From positions 651,259-665,836 of the forward strand of contig CP070642.1 of NCBI GenBank assembly GCA_020354105.1: a stretch of DNA of 14,578 nucleotides, read 5' to 3'. A program made the translations under genes and the position numbers. Source of the stretch: Chloroflexota bacterium (GTDB lineage: Bacteria; Chloroflexota; Dehalococcoidia; GIF9; UBA5629). The notes under the pieces were generated by a model. It was not told the origin of the DNA. It did no database searches and saw nothing but the letters and a program-made list of their open reading frames with translations. Positions 1-7,670 of the stretch are shown here, piece after piece (the first letter of the stretch is position 1; each line of letters opens with the position of its first letter).

Positions 1-527
1 AGGATATGCCACTTCAAGTAGCCAATGGTAACTTTGACCTGGCCATAACAGGTAAAGACTGGCTTCTGGAACATCTTTGCCGCTTCCCTTCAAGTCCGGT
101 TACAGAGCTGGTAGACCTCGGCTTCGGCCAGGTGAAAGTAGTGGCGGTAGTCAGTTATGATCTGCCCGTGGCTAATGTTGATAACTTGAAGCAGTTAATA
201 CAGGCTGGCAAGTTATCCCCACTTAGAGTAGCCTCAGAATATATAAACATTGCTGATAAATATCTTCGTGACAACCATGTCAGCCAGTATCAATTAATTC
301 CTACCTGGGGAGCCAGCGAAGCCTTCTTGCCTGAAGATGCCGACCTGCTTATAGAAAACACTCAGACTGGGAAGACCTTAGCCAAGCACAACCTCAAAAT
401 TATAGATACAATTTTTCAATCGGCAGCTTGCCTTATCGGCAACAAAAATAGTCTGGAATCCTCCTCTAAGAAAGAGAAATTAACCTCTATGGTCGGAATC
501 TTTAGCCGTGCAGTCAAGAGCAACTAA
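1..527 (+). CDS. hisG: ATP phosphoribosyltransferase, short form (5'-truncated by window edge)
   Basis: This is the C-terminal ~174 residues of HisG, which joins ATP and PRPP in the first step of histidine synthesis. The reading frame is already open at the left edge and begins inside the family's P-x-x-V-x-x-G-x-x-D-x-x-I-T-G segment, so the ATG at position 6 is internal and the true start lies outside the window. The PRPP-binding TGKTL motif is visible in the second half, and after it the protein ends within about 50 residues. It therefore lacks the ~75-residue C-terminal regulatory domain of long-form HisG. Short-form enzymes normally depend on the HisZ regulatory subunit, which is not in this window. 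hisD begins 1 nt after the stop codon, so the two genes are co-transcribed. Confidence 0.93.
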   Translation, partial: DMPLQVANGNFDLAITGKDWLLEHLCRFPSSPVTELVDLGFGQVKVVAVVSYDLPVANVDNLKQLIQAGKLSPLRVASEYINIADKYLRDNHVSQYQLIPTWGASEAFLPEDADLLIENTQTGKTLAKHNLKIIDTIFQSAACLIGNKNSLESSSKKEKLTSMVGIFSRAVKSN

Positions 528-528
528 A

Positions 529-1857
529 ATGAGAACAGTAAAAAGTTTTCAAAAGGCAAAATCTCTATTGACCAGAGAAGCCCTCTCGTATGGGCTTCCC
601 CTGCCCCCAAAGCCTAAGACAAGAGTAAAGAGAAAAGAGCCGTCACCAGAGGAGACAGTCGAACGCATCCTTGCTGAGGTGAGGAGCAAGGGCGATAGAG
701 CGCTTTTCAGTTATACCAAGAAACTGGATGGGGCTGAAATTAGCTCATTGGAGGTGGGCAAAAACGAGATCTCGGGTGCCTACGAAAAGGTAGATAAGAA
801 GCTGGTGTCGGCGTTGAGGCTAGCAGCAAACAGAATAAAACAGTTTCACTCCATGTGTAAACACAGACTTGAATCAAGCTTTCTCAGCCAGGGTCTGGGG
901 CGACAAGTCAGCCCATTAAACAGGGTGGGCATTTATGTGCCTGGTGGCACTGCCGCTTATCCATCCACAGTGCTCATGACCACTATCCCTGCCCGTATAG
1001 CTGGAGTACGAGAGATAATCCTGGTTACACCACCAAAGAAAGATGGCACAGTTCCGCCAGCGACCTTGGTAGCAGCTGATATCGCCAAGGTGGATCGTAT
1101 TTTCAAAATAGGTGGGGCTCAGGCTATCGCTGCTCTAGCTTTTGGCACCGAATCGGTCCCTAAGGTTGATAAAATTTGTGGTCCGGGCAACATTTTTGTG
1201 ATTACAGCTAAGAGAATGGTTTATGGAACAGTAGCTATAGAGAGCCTTCCAGGACCCAGCGAGGTAATAATTGTAGCCGATGACACTGCCGACGCCTCCT
1301 TTTGTGCCGCCGACCTTATAGCCCAGGCAGAACATGACACGCAAGCATCAGCAATATTAATCACCACATCACCCAAATTAGCCAAAGATGTTAATAGCGA
1401 GATAAAGAGACAATTGGCAAAGTTGGAACGGCAAAACATAGCCACAGAAGCTATAAATTCCCGGGGGATGATAGCCATAGTCAATAATCCTGATGAAGCT
1501 GTTGAGCTGGTCAACCTGTACGCGCCGGAACACGTATCGCTGATGCTGCGCAATGCTGCCAACTATATCCCAAAAATCCATAACGCCGGCTGTATTCTCA
1601 TCGGCAGCAGCTCCCCGGTAGCCCTTGGTGATTACATCGCCGGACCAAGCCATGTCTTACCCACGGGAGGCAGTGCCCGTTTCAGCTCTCCGCTCGGCGT
1701 AGAAGATTTCCTCAAAGTCACCAATGTTATCGCCTTAGATAAAGCCGCCGGAAAAGAAGTAGGGCAAGCAGCCATAACCATAGCTGAAGCTGAAGAACTT
1801 AAAGGTCATGCTCAAGCAATTAGAATAAGACTTAATAACAGGAAAGAGCCGAAATGA
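529..1857 (+). CDS. hisD: Histidinol dehydrogenase
   Basis: HisD performs the last two steps of histidine synthesis, oxidising histidinol to histidine with two NAD+ in the cytoplasm. The protein is 442 aa from the ATG at 529, the normal size. The zinc ligands known from the E. coli enzyme (Q259, H262, D360, H419) match Q266, H269, D368 and H427 here with nearly constant offset. The general-base pair is E334-H335 in an APEH motif. The glycine-rich GPGN NAD-site segment and the GPSHVLPTGG segment are also present. A GTG at 508 would extend the frame 7 residues into hisG. I prefer ATG 529 because it follows the hisG stop (525-527) by one base, with a weak AAGAG at about the right distance. The stop overlaps the hisC start as ATGA, which implies translational coupling. 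Confidence 0.96.
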   Translation: MRTVKSFQKAKSLLTREALSYGLPLPPKPKTRVKRKEPSPEETVERILAEVRSKGDRALFSYTKKLDGAEISSLEVGKNEISGAYEKVDKKLVSALRLAANRIKQFHSMCKHRLESSFLSQGLGRQVSPLNRVGIYVPGGTAAYPSTVLMTTIPARIAGVREIILVTPPKKDGTVPPATLVAADIAKVDRIFKIGGAQAIAALAFGTESVPKVDKICGPGNIFVITAKRMVYGTVAIESLPGPSEVIIVADDTADASFCAADLIAQAEHDTQASAILITTSPKLAKDVNSEIKRQLAKLERQNIATEAINSRGMIAIVNNPDEAVELVNLYAPEHVSLMLRNAANYIPKIHNAGCILIGSSSPVALGDYIAGPSHVLPTGGSARFSSPLGVEDFLKVTNVIALDKAAGKEVGQAAITIAEAEELKGHAQAIRIRLNNRKEPK

Positions 1858-2948
1858 TTCCGCCTGAAGATATCGAAAAGCTGATAAGACCTGAACTCAA
1901 AGCCATGAATGCCTATACGCCAATCGAGCCAACCGACATATTGAGCCAGCGTATCAAACTTCCCCAGGAAAAGGTAATCAAACTCGATGGCAACGAAAAC
2001 CCGCACGGTTGCTCAGCCAAGGTGAAACAGGCACTGGCCAAGCACGCTCATTATCACTTATATCCTGACCCCGAACAGAGAGAGCTAAGAAAGGCTCTGG
2101 TAGAATACACAGGAATAAGCCCTGAATACATACTTGCTGGTAGCGGCAGCGACGAGCTCATCGACCTAGTTCTGCGTCTATTCATCGAGCCGGGGGACAA
2201 GGTAATCGACTGTCCGCCGACCTTCGGCATGTACCCTTTCAGCACCGGCGTCTGCGGCGGAAGACTTGTCAGCATACCAAGAAAACCAGATTTCTCCATC
2301 GATGTTACTGCAGTAAAAGAAGCTCTGGATAAGCAAACAAAGGTTATTTTTATCGCTTCGCCAAATAATCCATCGGGTAATATAACACCTAAAGATACGA
2401 TTCTGGAGCTTCTGGATAGTTATATGGTGGTAGTAATCGATGAAGCCTATTTTGAGTTCAGTGGCGTAACGGTGATGCCTCTGGTTTCAAAGTACTCAAA
2501 CTTAATAGTCCTTCGCACCTTCAGCAAATGGGCGGGGCTGGCCGGACTAAGGGTAGGCTACGGTATCTTCCCAATTAATATAGCTAAATATCTCATGAAA
2601 ATAAAACAACCATACAATGTAAACACTGCGGCGCAAGTGGCAGCATTAGAATCACTTAGGGACATGAGCTATCTACGTGACACGATTAAAGCTATTATAG
2701 ATGAACGGCAGCGGCTACTAAGCAAGCTGGGTCAGCTTGACTGGCTAAAAGTTTATCCATCTCAGGCTAATTTCATACTTTGCTCGGTGCTGAATGGTAA
2801 AGCAAAGGCGATACATGAAGAGTTACAAAATAGGGGTATCTTCGTTCGCTATTTCGATACGCCGCAGTTAAAAGACTGCTTGCGCATCAGTGTGGGCAAG
2901 CCAGAGCATACTGATGCCTTGATTGTCGCACTAAAAGAGATATGCTAA
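1854..2948 (+). CDS. hisC: Histidinol-phosphate aminotransferase
   Basis: HisC is a PLP-dependent fold-type I aminotransferase that converts imidazole-acetol phosphate and glutamate to histidinol phosphate. The 364-aa length is typical. Visible motifs are the N171-N172-P-S-G segment, D196 in the VIDEAYFE segment (contacts the PLP pyridine nitrogen, with Y199 following), and the Schiff-base lysine K225 in RTFSKWAGLAG. The conserved Arg of GLRVGYG follows, and the substrate-carboxylate Arg lies in the C-terminal LRISVG segment. The start codon overlaps the hisD stop by 4 nt. hisC rather than another class I aminotransferase is supported by its place between hisD and hisB. Confidence 0.95.
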   Translation: MIPPEDIEKLIRPELKAMNAYTPIEPTDILSQRIKLPQEKVIKLDGNENPHGCSAKVKQALAKHAHYHLYPDPEQRELRKALVEYTGISPEYILAGSGSDELIDLVLRLFIEPGDKVIDCPPTFGMYPFSTGVCGGRLVSIPRKPDFSIDVTAVKEALDKQTKVIFIASPNNPSGNITPKDTILELLDSYMVVVIDEAYFEFSGVTVMPLVSKYSNLIVLRTFSKWAGLAGLRVGYGIFPINIAKYLMKIKQPYNVNTAAQVAALESLRDMSYLRDTIKAIIDERQRLLSKLGQLDWLKVYPSQANFILCSVLNGKAKAIHEELQNRGIFVRYFDTPQLKDCLRISVGKPEHTDALIVALKEIC

Positions 2949-2986
2949 TGTGTCATTTATCAAGAGAATAAAGCGAGGTTGGAAAA

Positions 2987-3577
2987 ATGGCTGAAAGAAA
3001 AGCTGTAGTGACCAGGGAGACTAAAGTAACCTCCGTAAAAGTGGAGTTGAAAATTGATGGGAAAGGGCAGTTCGAAATCACCACCGGAATCAGGTTTTTC
3101 GACCACATGCTCAGTCAACTTGCTCAACATGGGGTATTTGATATAAAACTATCTGCCACAGGGACTGACCAGCACCATGTTGTTGAAGACGTAGCCATCT
3201 CATTAGGCAAAGCCCTCAATCAAGCTCTTGGAGACAAAAGCGGAATAATCAGGATGGCCCATGCTGTGGTGCCTATGGATGATACACTGGCTATGGTAGC
3301 CCTAGACATTGGGGGCAGAGGCTATACAGTTTTTGAAGCTTCCTTCAGCGACACCAATATCGAGAAAATGCCCGCTGAACTGATTCGCCATTTCTTTGTT
3401 TCATTCGCCTCTGAGGCGAAGCTCAATGTACATGCCAAAGTCCTCAGCGGCATCGATGACCATCACAAAGCCGAAGCCCTGTTCAAAGCCCTGGCACGGG
3501 CTCTCGATGCAGCAACTCGCCTGGATGAAAGAATCACTGGCAAGATACCCAGCACCAAAGACACCATCGAGGGTTAG
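2987..3577 (+). CDS. hisB: Imidazoleglycerol-phosphate dehydratase
   Basis: Monofunctional HisB (196 aa) dehydrates imidazole-glycerol phosphate to imidazole-acetol phosphate, the step before HisC. It is a manganese enzyme, and the metal-ligand motifs are clear: the FDHML segment with H40, H63-H64-x-x-E67 in DQHHVVED, and H159-H160-x-x-E163 in DDHHKAE. There is no fused phosphatase domain of the E. coli type, so histidinol-phosphate phosphatase must be encoded elsewhere. The start is supported by GCGAGG at 2973-2978, 8 nt before the ATG. It follows hisC by 38 nt and is the last his gene on this strand here. Its stop lies 2 nt from the stop of the convergent protease gene. Confidence 0.96.
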   Translation: MAERKAVVTRETKVTSVKVELKIDGKGQFEITTGIRFFDHMLSQLAQHGVFDIKLSATGTDQHHVVEDVAISLGKALNQALGDKSGIIRMAHAVVPMDDTLAMVALDIGGRGYTVFEASFSDTNIEKMPAELIRHFFVSFASEAKLNVHAKVLSGIDDHHKAEALFKALARALDAATRLDERITGKIPSTKDTIEG

Positions 3578-3579
3578 GA

Positions 3580-4845
3580 TTAACTAGCAAAAAGCGAAAG
3601 TAATTCGGTTTTTATCTGGTCGTGCAGATACTGGATGGCCCAATCAACAAGCTCCTCATCCTCGAGTTCAAGTACAAAGTCTGGCGTCAGTCCAACACTG
3701 TCTATTGGCTTGCCTAACGGAGTCAGGAAACGATAAGAGGTTATGTGCAAAGCTGAGCCATCGCTGAGGTCACGGACAATCTGAACACTGCCCTTGCCAT
3801 AAGTCTGGCTGCCAGCCAATTTAGCCCGTCCATAGTCCTGTAGAGCACCAGCCACTATCTCACTAGCACTGGCGCTGCCTTCGTTTACAAGTAGGATAAG
3901 CGGTATGTGAGTGGCTATTCCACCTCTCTTAACTTGCACAGGGATTTCACTGCCCTCACTATCCACAATATTAGTCACCACTCCCATAGCCAGAAACTGA
4001 CTGGCTACATCAACAGACACATTAAGCAAGCCACCAGGATTATTGCGAAGATCAAGGACAATGCCCTCAGCACCCTCATCCATAGCGCCTTTTAGAGCAC
4101 TTTGTAACTCATCGACGGTAGATTTTAAAAACTGCGTGAGTCTGATATAGGCAATGTCATCACGCATCTCTAAGGAAACACTCTCTACCTTTATCTCATC
4201 CCGGATTATGCGAATCATTACAGGGTCACTTTCCCCCTCGTGAAGTACCAGTAGCTCTATTGAAGTACCTTTTGGTCCCCGGATTTTAAGAGTGGCATCA
4301 ATAAGATTCATTTTAGAAGTAGACTGACCATCAATCTCTAAAATCTTATCTCCGGCTTTAATACCCGCCTTCTCGGCAGGAGAATCAGCAACCGGCGCCA
4401 CAACTGTTAGCTGTTTGTCTTTTATACTGATGACCGCTCCAATTCCCTCAAACTTCCCTTCGATGTTGCTCACATCCAGTTCATTCGTCTTCGGGTCAAC
4501 ATAGAAACTGGGAGGGTCGTCCAATGCCTCCATCATACCTCTGACTGCGCCCTGGCTCAGTTTCTTGGGATCCAAATTAGCCTTGTCCACATAGTCTTGA
4601 GTTAGCAACTTATAGGCTTCATTTAGGAGACTAAACTCAGGAGGCAGCTCATCACCAGCATTATCAGTACTATCAGTAGTAGCAGTAGTGTCAGCACTAA
4701 AGAAAAAGGGCTCATTTATTTCAGCAGGTGTAACAGTATCTATAGCTTTCTGGGAAACAAAGTCACAGCCAGCACCCGATATCGGCAATATAAACAACAC
4801 AACAGCCAATGTCACAGATATAGGAACAGGTATTCTTATGCGCAT
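3580..4845 (-). CDS. ctpA: Carboxy-terminal processing protease (S41 family, CtpA-like)
   Basis: This is an exported serine protease with a PDZ substrate-binding domain, 421 aa. The N-terminus has basic residues followed by a hydrophobic stretch (about 7-22) and a Cys at 27. The box before it ends G-A-G-C, a poor fit to the lipobox, so it is either a signal peptide/anchor or an atypical lipoprotein signal. A low-complexity Thr/Ser/Asp linker follows. The PDZ domain spans about 133-204 and the S41 domain about 230-405. The Ser-Lys dyad matches E. coli Prc: S326 (GSASASEI), D337 and K351 (YGKGSVQ), with the same 25-residue Ser-Lys spacing. The start was set at 4845 because GGAGG lies 6 nt upstream; the ATG at 4875 lies 5' of that site. 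The family trims C-termini of exported proteins; the substrate here is unknown. Confidence 0.93.
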   Translation of the reverse strand: MRIRIPVPISVTLAVVLFILPISGAGCDFVSQKAIDTVTPAEINEPFFFSADTTATTDSTDNAGDELPPEFSLLNEAYKLLTQDYVDKANLDPKKLSQGAVRGMMEALDDPPSFYVDPKTNELDVSNIEGKFEGIGAVISIKDKQLTVVAPVADSPAEKAGIKAGDKILEIDGQSTSKMNLIDATLKIRGPKGTSIELLVLHEGESDPVMIRIIRDEIKVESVSLEMRDDIAYIRLTQFLKSTVDELQSALKGAMDEGAEGIVLDLRNNPGGLLNVSVDVASQFLAMGVVTNIVDSEGSEIPVQVKRGGIATHIPLILLVNEGSASASEIVAGALQDYGRAKLAGSQTYGKGSVQIVRDLSDGSALHITSYRFLTPLGKPIDSVGLTPDFVLELEDEELVDWAIQYLHDQIKTELLSLFAS

Positions 4846-4851
4846 AATAGG

Positions 4852-4856
4852 CCTCC
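4852..4856 (-). promoter_or_regulatory. Shine-Dalgarno site fixing the ctpA start
   Basis: GGAGG on the minus strand, 6 nt before the ATG at 4845. It excludes the in-frame ATG 30 nt further upstream as the normal start. A TATATT hexamer at 4876-4881 could be the -10 of a ctpA promoter, but no convincing -35 is visible. Confidence 0.75.
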
Positions 4857-4926
4857 GTCCATCCAGGGAAATCATAATATAGAAATACGGAAGATATTGT
4901 AGCAGTTTGTAGTGGAAATAAGAAAT

Positions 4927-5157
4927 TTAAGCTTGCTGAATCTGAGCAACGGCTTCATTCACCATCTCGAGGGTCTCGTCCAGGCTATCTAAGGCTAAAG
5001 ACAGACCCAGTTGCTCAAGCTCGGCACGACCCAGTCCCTGAAACAGGCGCTGTCCGGCAACCCACGCCATTTCATCATAAAGAACCGGCCACTCAGCACC
5101 ACGTCTATCCACACAGAACAAAATGAAATCACGAAGCTTAGGGTCTAGAGAATTCAT
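4927..5157 (-). CDS. Unknown small acidic protein, 76 aa
   Basis: I do not recognise a family. The product is predicted to be soluble, acidic and largely helical, with no Cys pair, signal peptide or membrane segment; the middle has an LGRAELEQLGL helix. It is read in the same direction as its neighbours, between rnpB and ctpA, and its stop is about 80 nt before the ctpA start. ATG 5157 was chosen; an in-frame TTG at 5166 would add three residues. Neither start has a Shine-Dalgarno, but a TATTTT hexamer at 5166-5171 lies 8 nt before ATG 5157, like the possible leaderless starts elsewhere in the window. Coding potential is judged only from the sensible amino-acid composition and the tight placement. 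Confidence 0.6.
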   Translation of the reverse strand: MNSLDPKLRDFILFCVDRRGAEWPVLYDEMAWVAGQRLFQGLGRAELEQLGLSLALDSLDETLEMVNEAVAQIQQA

Positions 5158-5295
5158 GGCTGGCAAAAATAGAACGATTTAGGGCCACAAAAAGTTTATC
5201 AGCCCAACGCTTGTGGTAAATAGAGAATTAAAAATCTTTTGACTACCAGGTGTAAGATGGTGGGAATACAAAGTCCAGCACATTTAATAAGGAAA

Positions 5296-5661
5296 GGACT
5301 AAGTAAACCTATAAGCCGAGTTCTGTACTCCGAAGCAACCCTCGGAGCGGTGACCATCCATCTAGCCTTGATGTTACCACCAAGGTCAAGCGACCAACCC
5401 GGGGTTAGAGCCGGACGTCCCTTTAGCCCCCTATTTGGTCTTGCTCCGGGTGGGGTTTACCCAGCCAGCTAGTCACCCAGCTGCTGGTGAGCTCTTACCT
5501 CACCATTTCACCCTTACCCTTAATACAAAGAGCGGTATGTTTCTGTGGTACTTTCCGTAGGGTCACCCCCCCTGGGCGTTACCCAGCACCCTGCCCGGTA
5601 GAGCTCGGACTTTCCTCCCTGACCTTTACAGATCAGGGCGATCACCCGGTTTACTTAGCCC
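5296..5661 (-). ncRNA. rnpB: RNase P RNA, bacterial class A
   Basis: This is the catalytic RNA of RNase P, which removes 5' leaders from pre-tRNAs. On the minus strand the universal landmarks appear in order. Near the 5' end is GAGGAAAGTCCGAGCTC (conserved region I, 5' half of P4). Next come the GGGTGAAATGGTGAGG and GTAAGAGCTCACCA segments (regions II/III). The 3' signature ACAGAACTCGGCTTA contains the second half of P4. The ends are set by a long P1 helix: GGCTAAGTAAACC at the 5' end pairs with GGTTTACTTAGTC at the 3' end (one G-U pair). The length is about 366 nt. A promoter fits the 5' end exactly. I see no convincing terminator after the 3' end. ORFs in either strand here are spurious. 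Confidence 0.96.
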
Positions 5662-5668
5662 AATACCC

Positions 5669-5697
5669 ACTTTACACCCTAGTAAGAAAGGCGTCAA
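5669..5697 (-). promoter_or_regulatory. Promoter of rnpB
   Basis: TTGACG (-35, 5692-5697), a 17-nt spacer, then TAAAGT (-10, 5669-5674). The predicted start is at 5661-5662, exactly where the P1 helix of the RNA begins. It lies in the 38 nt between the RNase H stop and rnpB, so rnpB can be expressed independently of the genes upstream. Confidence 0.75.
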
Positions 5698-5699
5698 AT

Positions 5700-6113
5700 C
5701 TAGGCTTGTCTCTTCCTGAAGTTTTTAAGTGCCGCCTTAGCCAGGTTATGGGCTTCGGTATTCCCATCATGTCCGACATGGACAATGGCTAGATTGGTAA
5801 ATTTCTTACACAGCTCAACAGCTTCTTTGTAAAGGGGAAAGAGAAAAATATTTCTTACCTTGTAGCTACCCGCTAATTGCTTAGCTACTAATTCTGAATC
5901 AAGATAAAGTGTAGCCGTGGATGGCCTAAAGCCAATCGCTTCTTTCAAGCCAGCGATTGCCGCCTGATACTCCGCCTGATTATTGGTGCACTCGCCAATA
6001 TATTGAGAGAGTTTAACCAATTCCCTTTGTTTTTCATCTCTGATAACGGCTCCTATAGCTGCCGGTCCCGGATTGCCCCAAGAAGCCCCATCAACGTAAA
6101 TATTCAGATGCAT
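5700..6113 (-). CDS. rnhA: RNase HI-like protein (last catalytic Asp replaced by His)
   Basis: This 137-aa protein has the RNase H fold; the family cuts the RNA strand of RNA-DNA hybrids. Three of the four catalytic carboxylates are clear: D8 (YVDGAS), E48 (NNQAEY) and D72 (LDSEL). The fourth position, normally the Asp of an E-A-D-x-L-A motif, is His (H122 in EAHNLA, codon CAT at 5748-5750), one base from an Asp codon. H115 lies in the flexible loop before it. The protein resembles the short archaeal-type/YpdQ-like RNase HI group rather than E. coli RnhA, and it lacks a hybrid-binding N-terminal domain. It sits 19 nt downstream of the zinc-ribbon gene. The pairing of DUF164 zinc-ribbon and RNase H genes also occurs in actinobacteria. 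Whether it is active is uncertain. Confidence 0.88.
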   Translation of the reverse strand: MHLNIYVDGASWGNPGPAAIGAVIRDEKQRELVKLSQYIGECTNNQAEYQAAIAGLKEAIGFRPSTATLYLDSELVAKQLAGSYKVRNIFLFPLYKEAVELCKKFTNLAIVHVGHDGNTEAHNLAKAALKNFRKRQA

Positions 6114-6132
6114 CCTCTAATCTTCAGAGTCT

Positions 6133-6828
6133 CTAGCCCAAATATAGTATCCTGCCGCAGCTACTGCACTGGATTAAAGCCCCGGCTCTAGCCCGCTGCC
6201 ACTCGTTCACCGACAGGTTAAGGTGACATCCGTGGCATCTTCCCTGTGCCACCCTTACCACCGCCTGCCCCTTTCTCATCTTTACACTATCATAAAGCTC
6301 AAGTGTTTTCGGGGCGATTTCCGAGATTAGTGCCTGCCGTTTCTGGCTGAGGTCTGAGAGCCGGCTCTTCACTTTGGCTTGTCTCTGCGCCAAATCTTTT
6401 TGCTCCCGCTGCCACTCCCGCTCTAACTTTTTAAGGTTTTCGCTACTCGTTTTTAACTTCCCCTGCGTCGTTTCTATCTCAGCCATTAAGTCCAGCAGGT
6501 TATCCTCCTTCTGCCTTAATTTAGTCTTGAAAATATCCTTTTCTTTTTCAAGACTGACCAGCTCTTTAGGGTTTTTAGTCTTACCACCGTAGAGCTTATC
6601 GTTTAGCTGTGCAATGCTGCCACGCAGGTCTTCTATCTCCCATTCTTCATCTTTCTGCTGCTTTTCCATCTCGGCCAGATGCTTCTGTTCAGCAATAAGC
6701 TCGGCCCTGGCCTTAAGCAAAGGTTCACTCTCGCCCAACTGGCTATTGATCTCATCTAGAGCTTTTTGTTCCTTCTGAATGTTAAGGTCGATTTGCTGTA
6801 AATCATAGAGTATCTTGACTGAAGTCAT
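6133..6828 (-). CDS. Coiled-coil C4 zinc-ribbon protein (DUF164/COG1579)
   Basis: The protein has 231 aa. Residues ~10-180 are strongly charged heptad-like helix predicted to form a long coiled-coil hairpin. The C-terminus is a zinc ribbon with C198-x2-C201 (RCHGCH) and C221-x2-C224 (CSSCG). This is the architecture of the COG1579 family, to which H. pylori HP0958/FlgZ and mycobacterial Rv2229c belong. The family probably binds nucleic acid or partner proteins, but its general role is unresolved. The RNase HI-like gene starts 19 nt after its stop, so the two form an operon. A strong promoter ends only 10 nt before the ATG and no Shine-Dalgarno is visible, which predicts a nearly leaderless mRNA. 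Confidence 0.9.
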   Translation of the reverse strand: MTSVKILYDLQQIDLNIQKEQKALDEINSQLGESEPLLKARAELIAEQKHLAEMEKQQKDEEWEIEDLRGSIAQLNDKLYGGKTKNPKELVSLEKEKDIFKTKLRQKEDNLLDLMAEIETTQGKLKTSSENLKKLEREWQREQKDLAQRQAKVKSRLSDLSQKRQALISEIAPKTLELYDSVKMRKGQAVVRVAQGRCHGCHLNLSVNEWQRARAGALIQCSSCGRILYLG

Positions 6829-6838
6829 AGCCGAGCTA

Positions 6839-6868
6839 ATTCTACGTTAGAAGCACAAAGCCTGTCAA
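6839..6868 (-). promoter_or_regulatory. Promoter of the zinc-ribbon/RNase H operon
   Basis: A perfect TTGACA (-35, 6863-6868), an 18-nt spacer and TAGAAT (-10, 6839-6844, 5 of 6). The predicted start is only about 3-4 nt before the ATG at 6828. The rest of the gap up to 6988 shows no gene and no convincing terminator for the metallo-hydrolase gene upstream. Confidence 0.75.
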
Positions 6869-6988
6869 AGGAGAGAGGGGTTTACCGGATTACTGGATAA
6901 AGCCTTACGGTCACTGCAAGCAAGATGTGATAATCTACGGATTTCTCTGGACACATGACCAGTAAAGACAAATAATAGTAAAGGTTTG

Positions 6989-7627
6989 CTAGCGAGTATA
7001 GTCGAGAATCACCACCTGTGTGCTGGCCGGTATGTTTGACCGGCTAACCGAGAGCTTAGTTTGAGAGATTTTTTCTTTGACTCCTGCTTCTTTAAGAAAC
7101 TTATCTATCGACTCTAACTCCCTGGTCAATGCTGATGTCTTGTAGTGCATAGGGATAGCGATTTTGGGCGTTAGCCGCCTCACTATCTCAGCAGCCATTG
7201 TGCCACCTATTGTAGATACACCACCCACGGGCAAGAACAATACATCGATATCGCCAACATCTTCTATAAATTCCGATGACGGCAAATGTCCAAGGTCACC
7301 CAAATGGCACAACACCATCCCATCCATTTCCATCAGATAAACAGTGTTTTTACCCAGCTTCTGACCCTTAACATCATCATGCCAGGTAGCAATACCGGTA
7401 ATAAACATACCTTTCAGTTCATACTCACCAGGACCTATGACCTCTTTGAACTCGCTGGTAACAGCTTCTGTATAGCAATGTCCGGGATGAAAATGGCTCA
7501 AGGTAACTATATCAGCTTGGAGCTTGCCTAAAGAATAACCCAAACTTGGGTGGCAAGGATCAGTGACAACAGTAATCTCCTTGCCCTTGATGCGAAAACA
7601 GGAATGTCCTAGCCAGGTAATATCCAA
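6989..7627 (-). CDS. Metallo-beta-lactamase-fold protein (COG2220, UlaG/YtkL-like)
   Basis: The 212-aa protein starts with the M-x-I-T-W-L-G-H-S-C-F segment typical of the Lactamase_B_3/COG2220 group. The metal-site loop is H45-x-H47-x-G49-H50, so the Asp of the usual HxHxDH motif is Gly. Other candidate ligands are the His of TWHDD, the Asp in HLGD and the His of PMHYKT near residue 160. The members are presumed hydrolases; the substrate is unknown. The start codon is TTG (7625-7627), supported by GAGG at 7636-7639 (8 nt spacing) and by the family's N-terminus; no ATG is nearby. It follows bioY by 43 nt with no terminator visible, so it is probably co-transcribed. I see no functional link to biotin. 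Confidence 0.88.
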   Translation of the reverse strand: MDITWLGHSCFRIKGKEITVVTDPCHPSLGYSLGKLQADIVTLSHFHPGHCYTEAVTSEFKEVIGPGEYELKGMFITGIATWHDDVKGQKLGKNTVYLMEMDGMVLCHLGDLGHLPSSEFIEDVGDIDVLFLPVGGVSTIGGTMAAEIVRRLTPKIAIPMHYKTSALTRELESIDKFLKEAGVKEKISQTKLSVSRSNIPASTQVVILDYTR

Positions 7628-7635
7628 AGTAATGA

Positions 7636-7639
7636 CCTC
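7636..7639 (-). promoter_or_regulatory. Shine-Dalgarno supporting a TTG start
   Basis: GAGG on the minus strand, 8 nt before the TTG at 7627. It decides the non-ATG start of the metallo-beta-lactamase-fold gene. Confidence 0.6.
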
Positions 7640-7670
7640 AACAAGAATAAGTTAAGAAAAGACAAATCTT

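Noticed and set aside
508..528. GTG start for hisD at 508, overlapping hisG
   Set aside because: It adds seven residues with no family support; ATG 529 sits one base after the hisG stop and gives a normal-length HisD.
5182..5216. Inverted repeats CCACAA/TTGTGG (5185-5190, 5211-5216) and GGGC/GCCC (5182-5185, 5202-5205) as an rnpB terminator or attenuator
   Set aside because: The loops are long, no U-tract follows on the minus strand, and the site is about 80 nt beyond the RNA 3' end; judged to be chance pairing.
5239..5792. Two plus-strand ORFs across 5239-5792
   Set aside because: They lie over the RNase P RNA (and the 3' end of the RNase H gene) and have no protein-like pattern.
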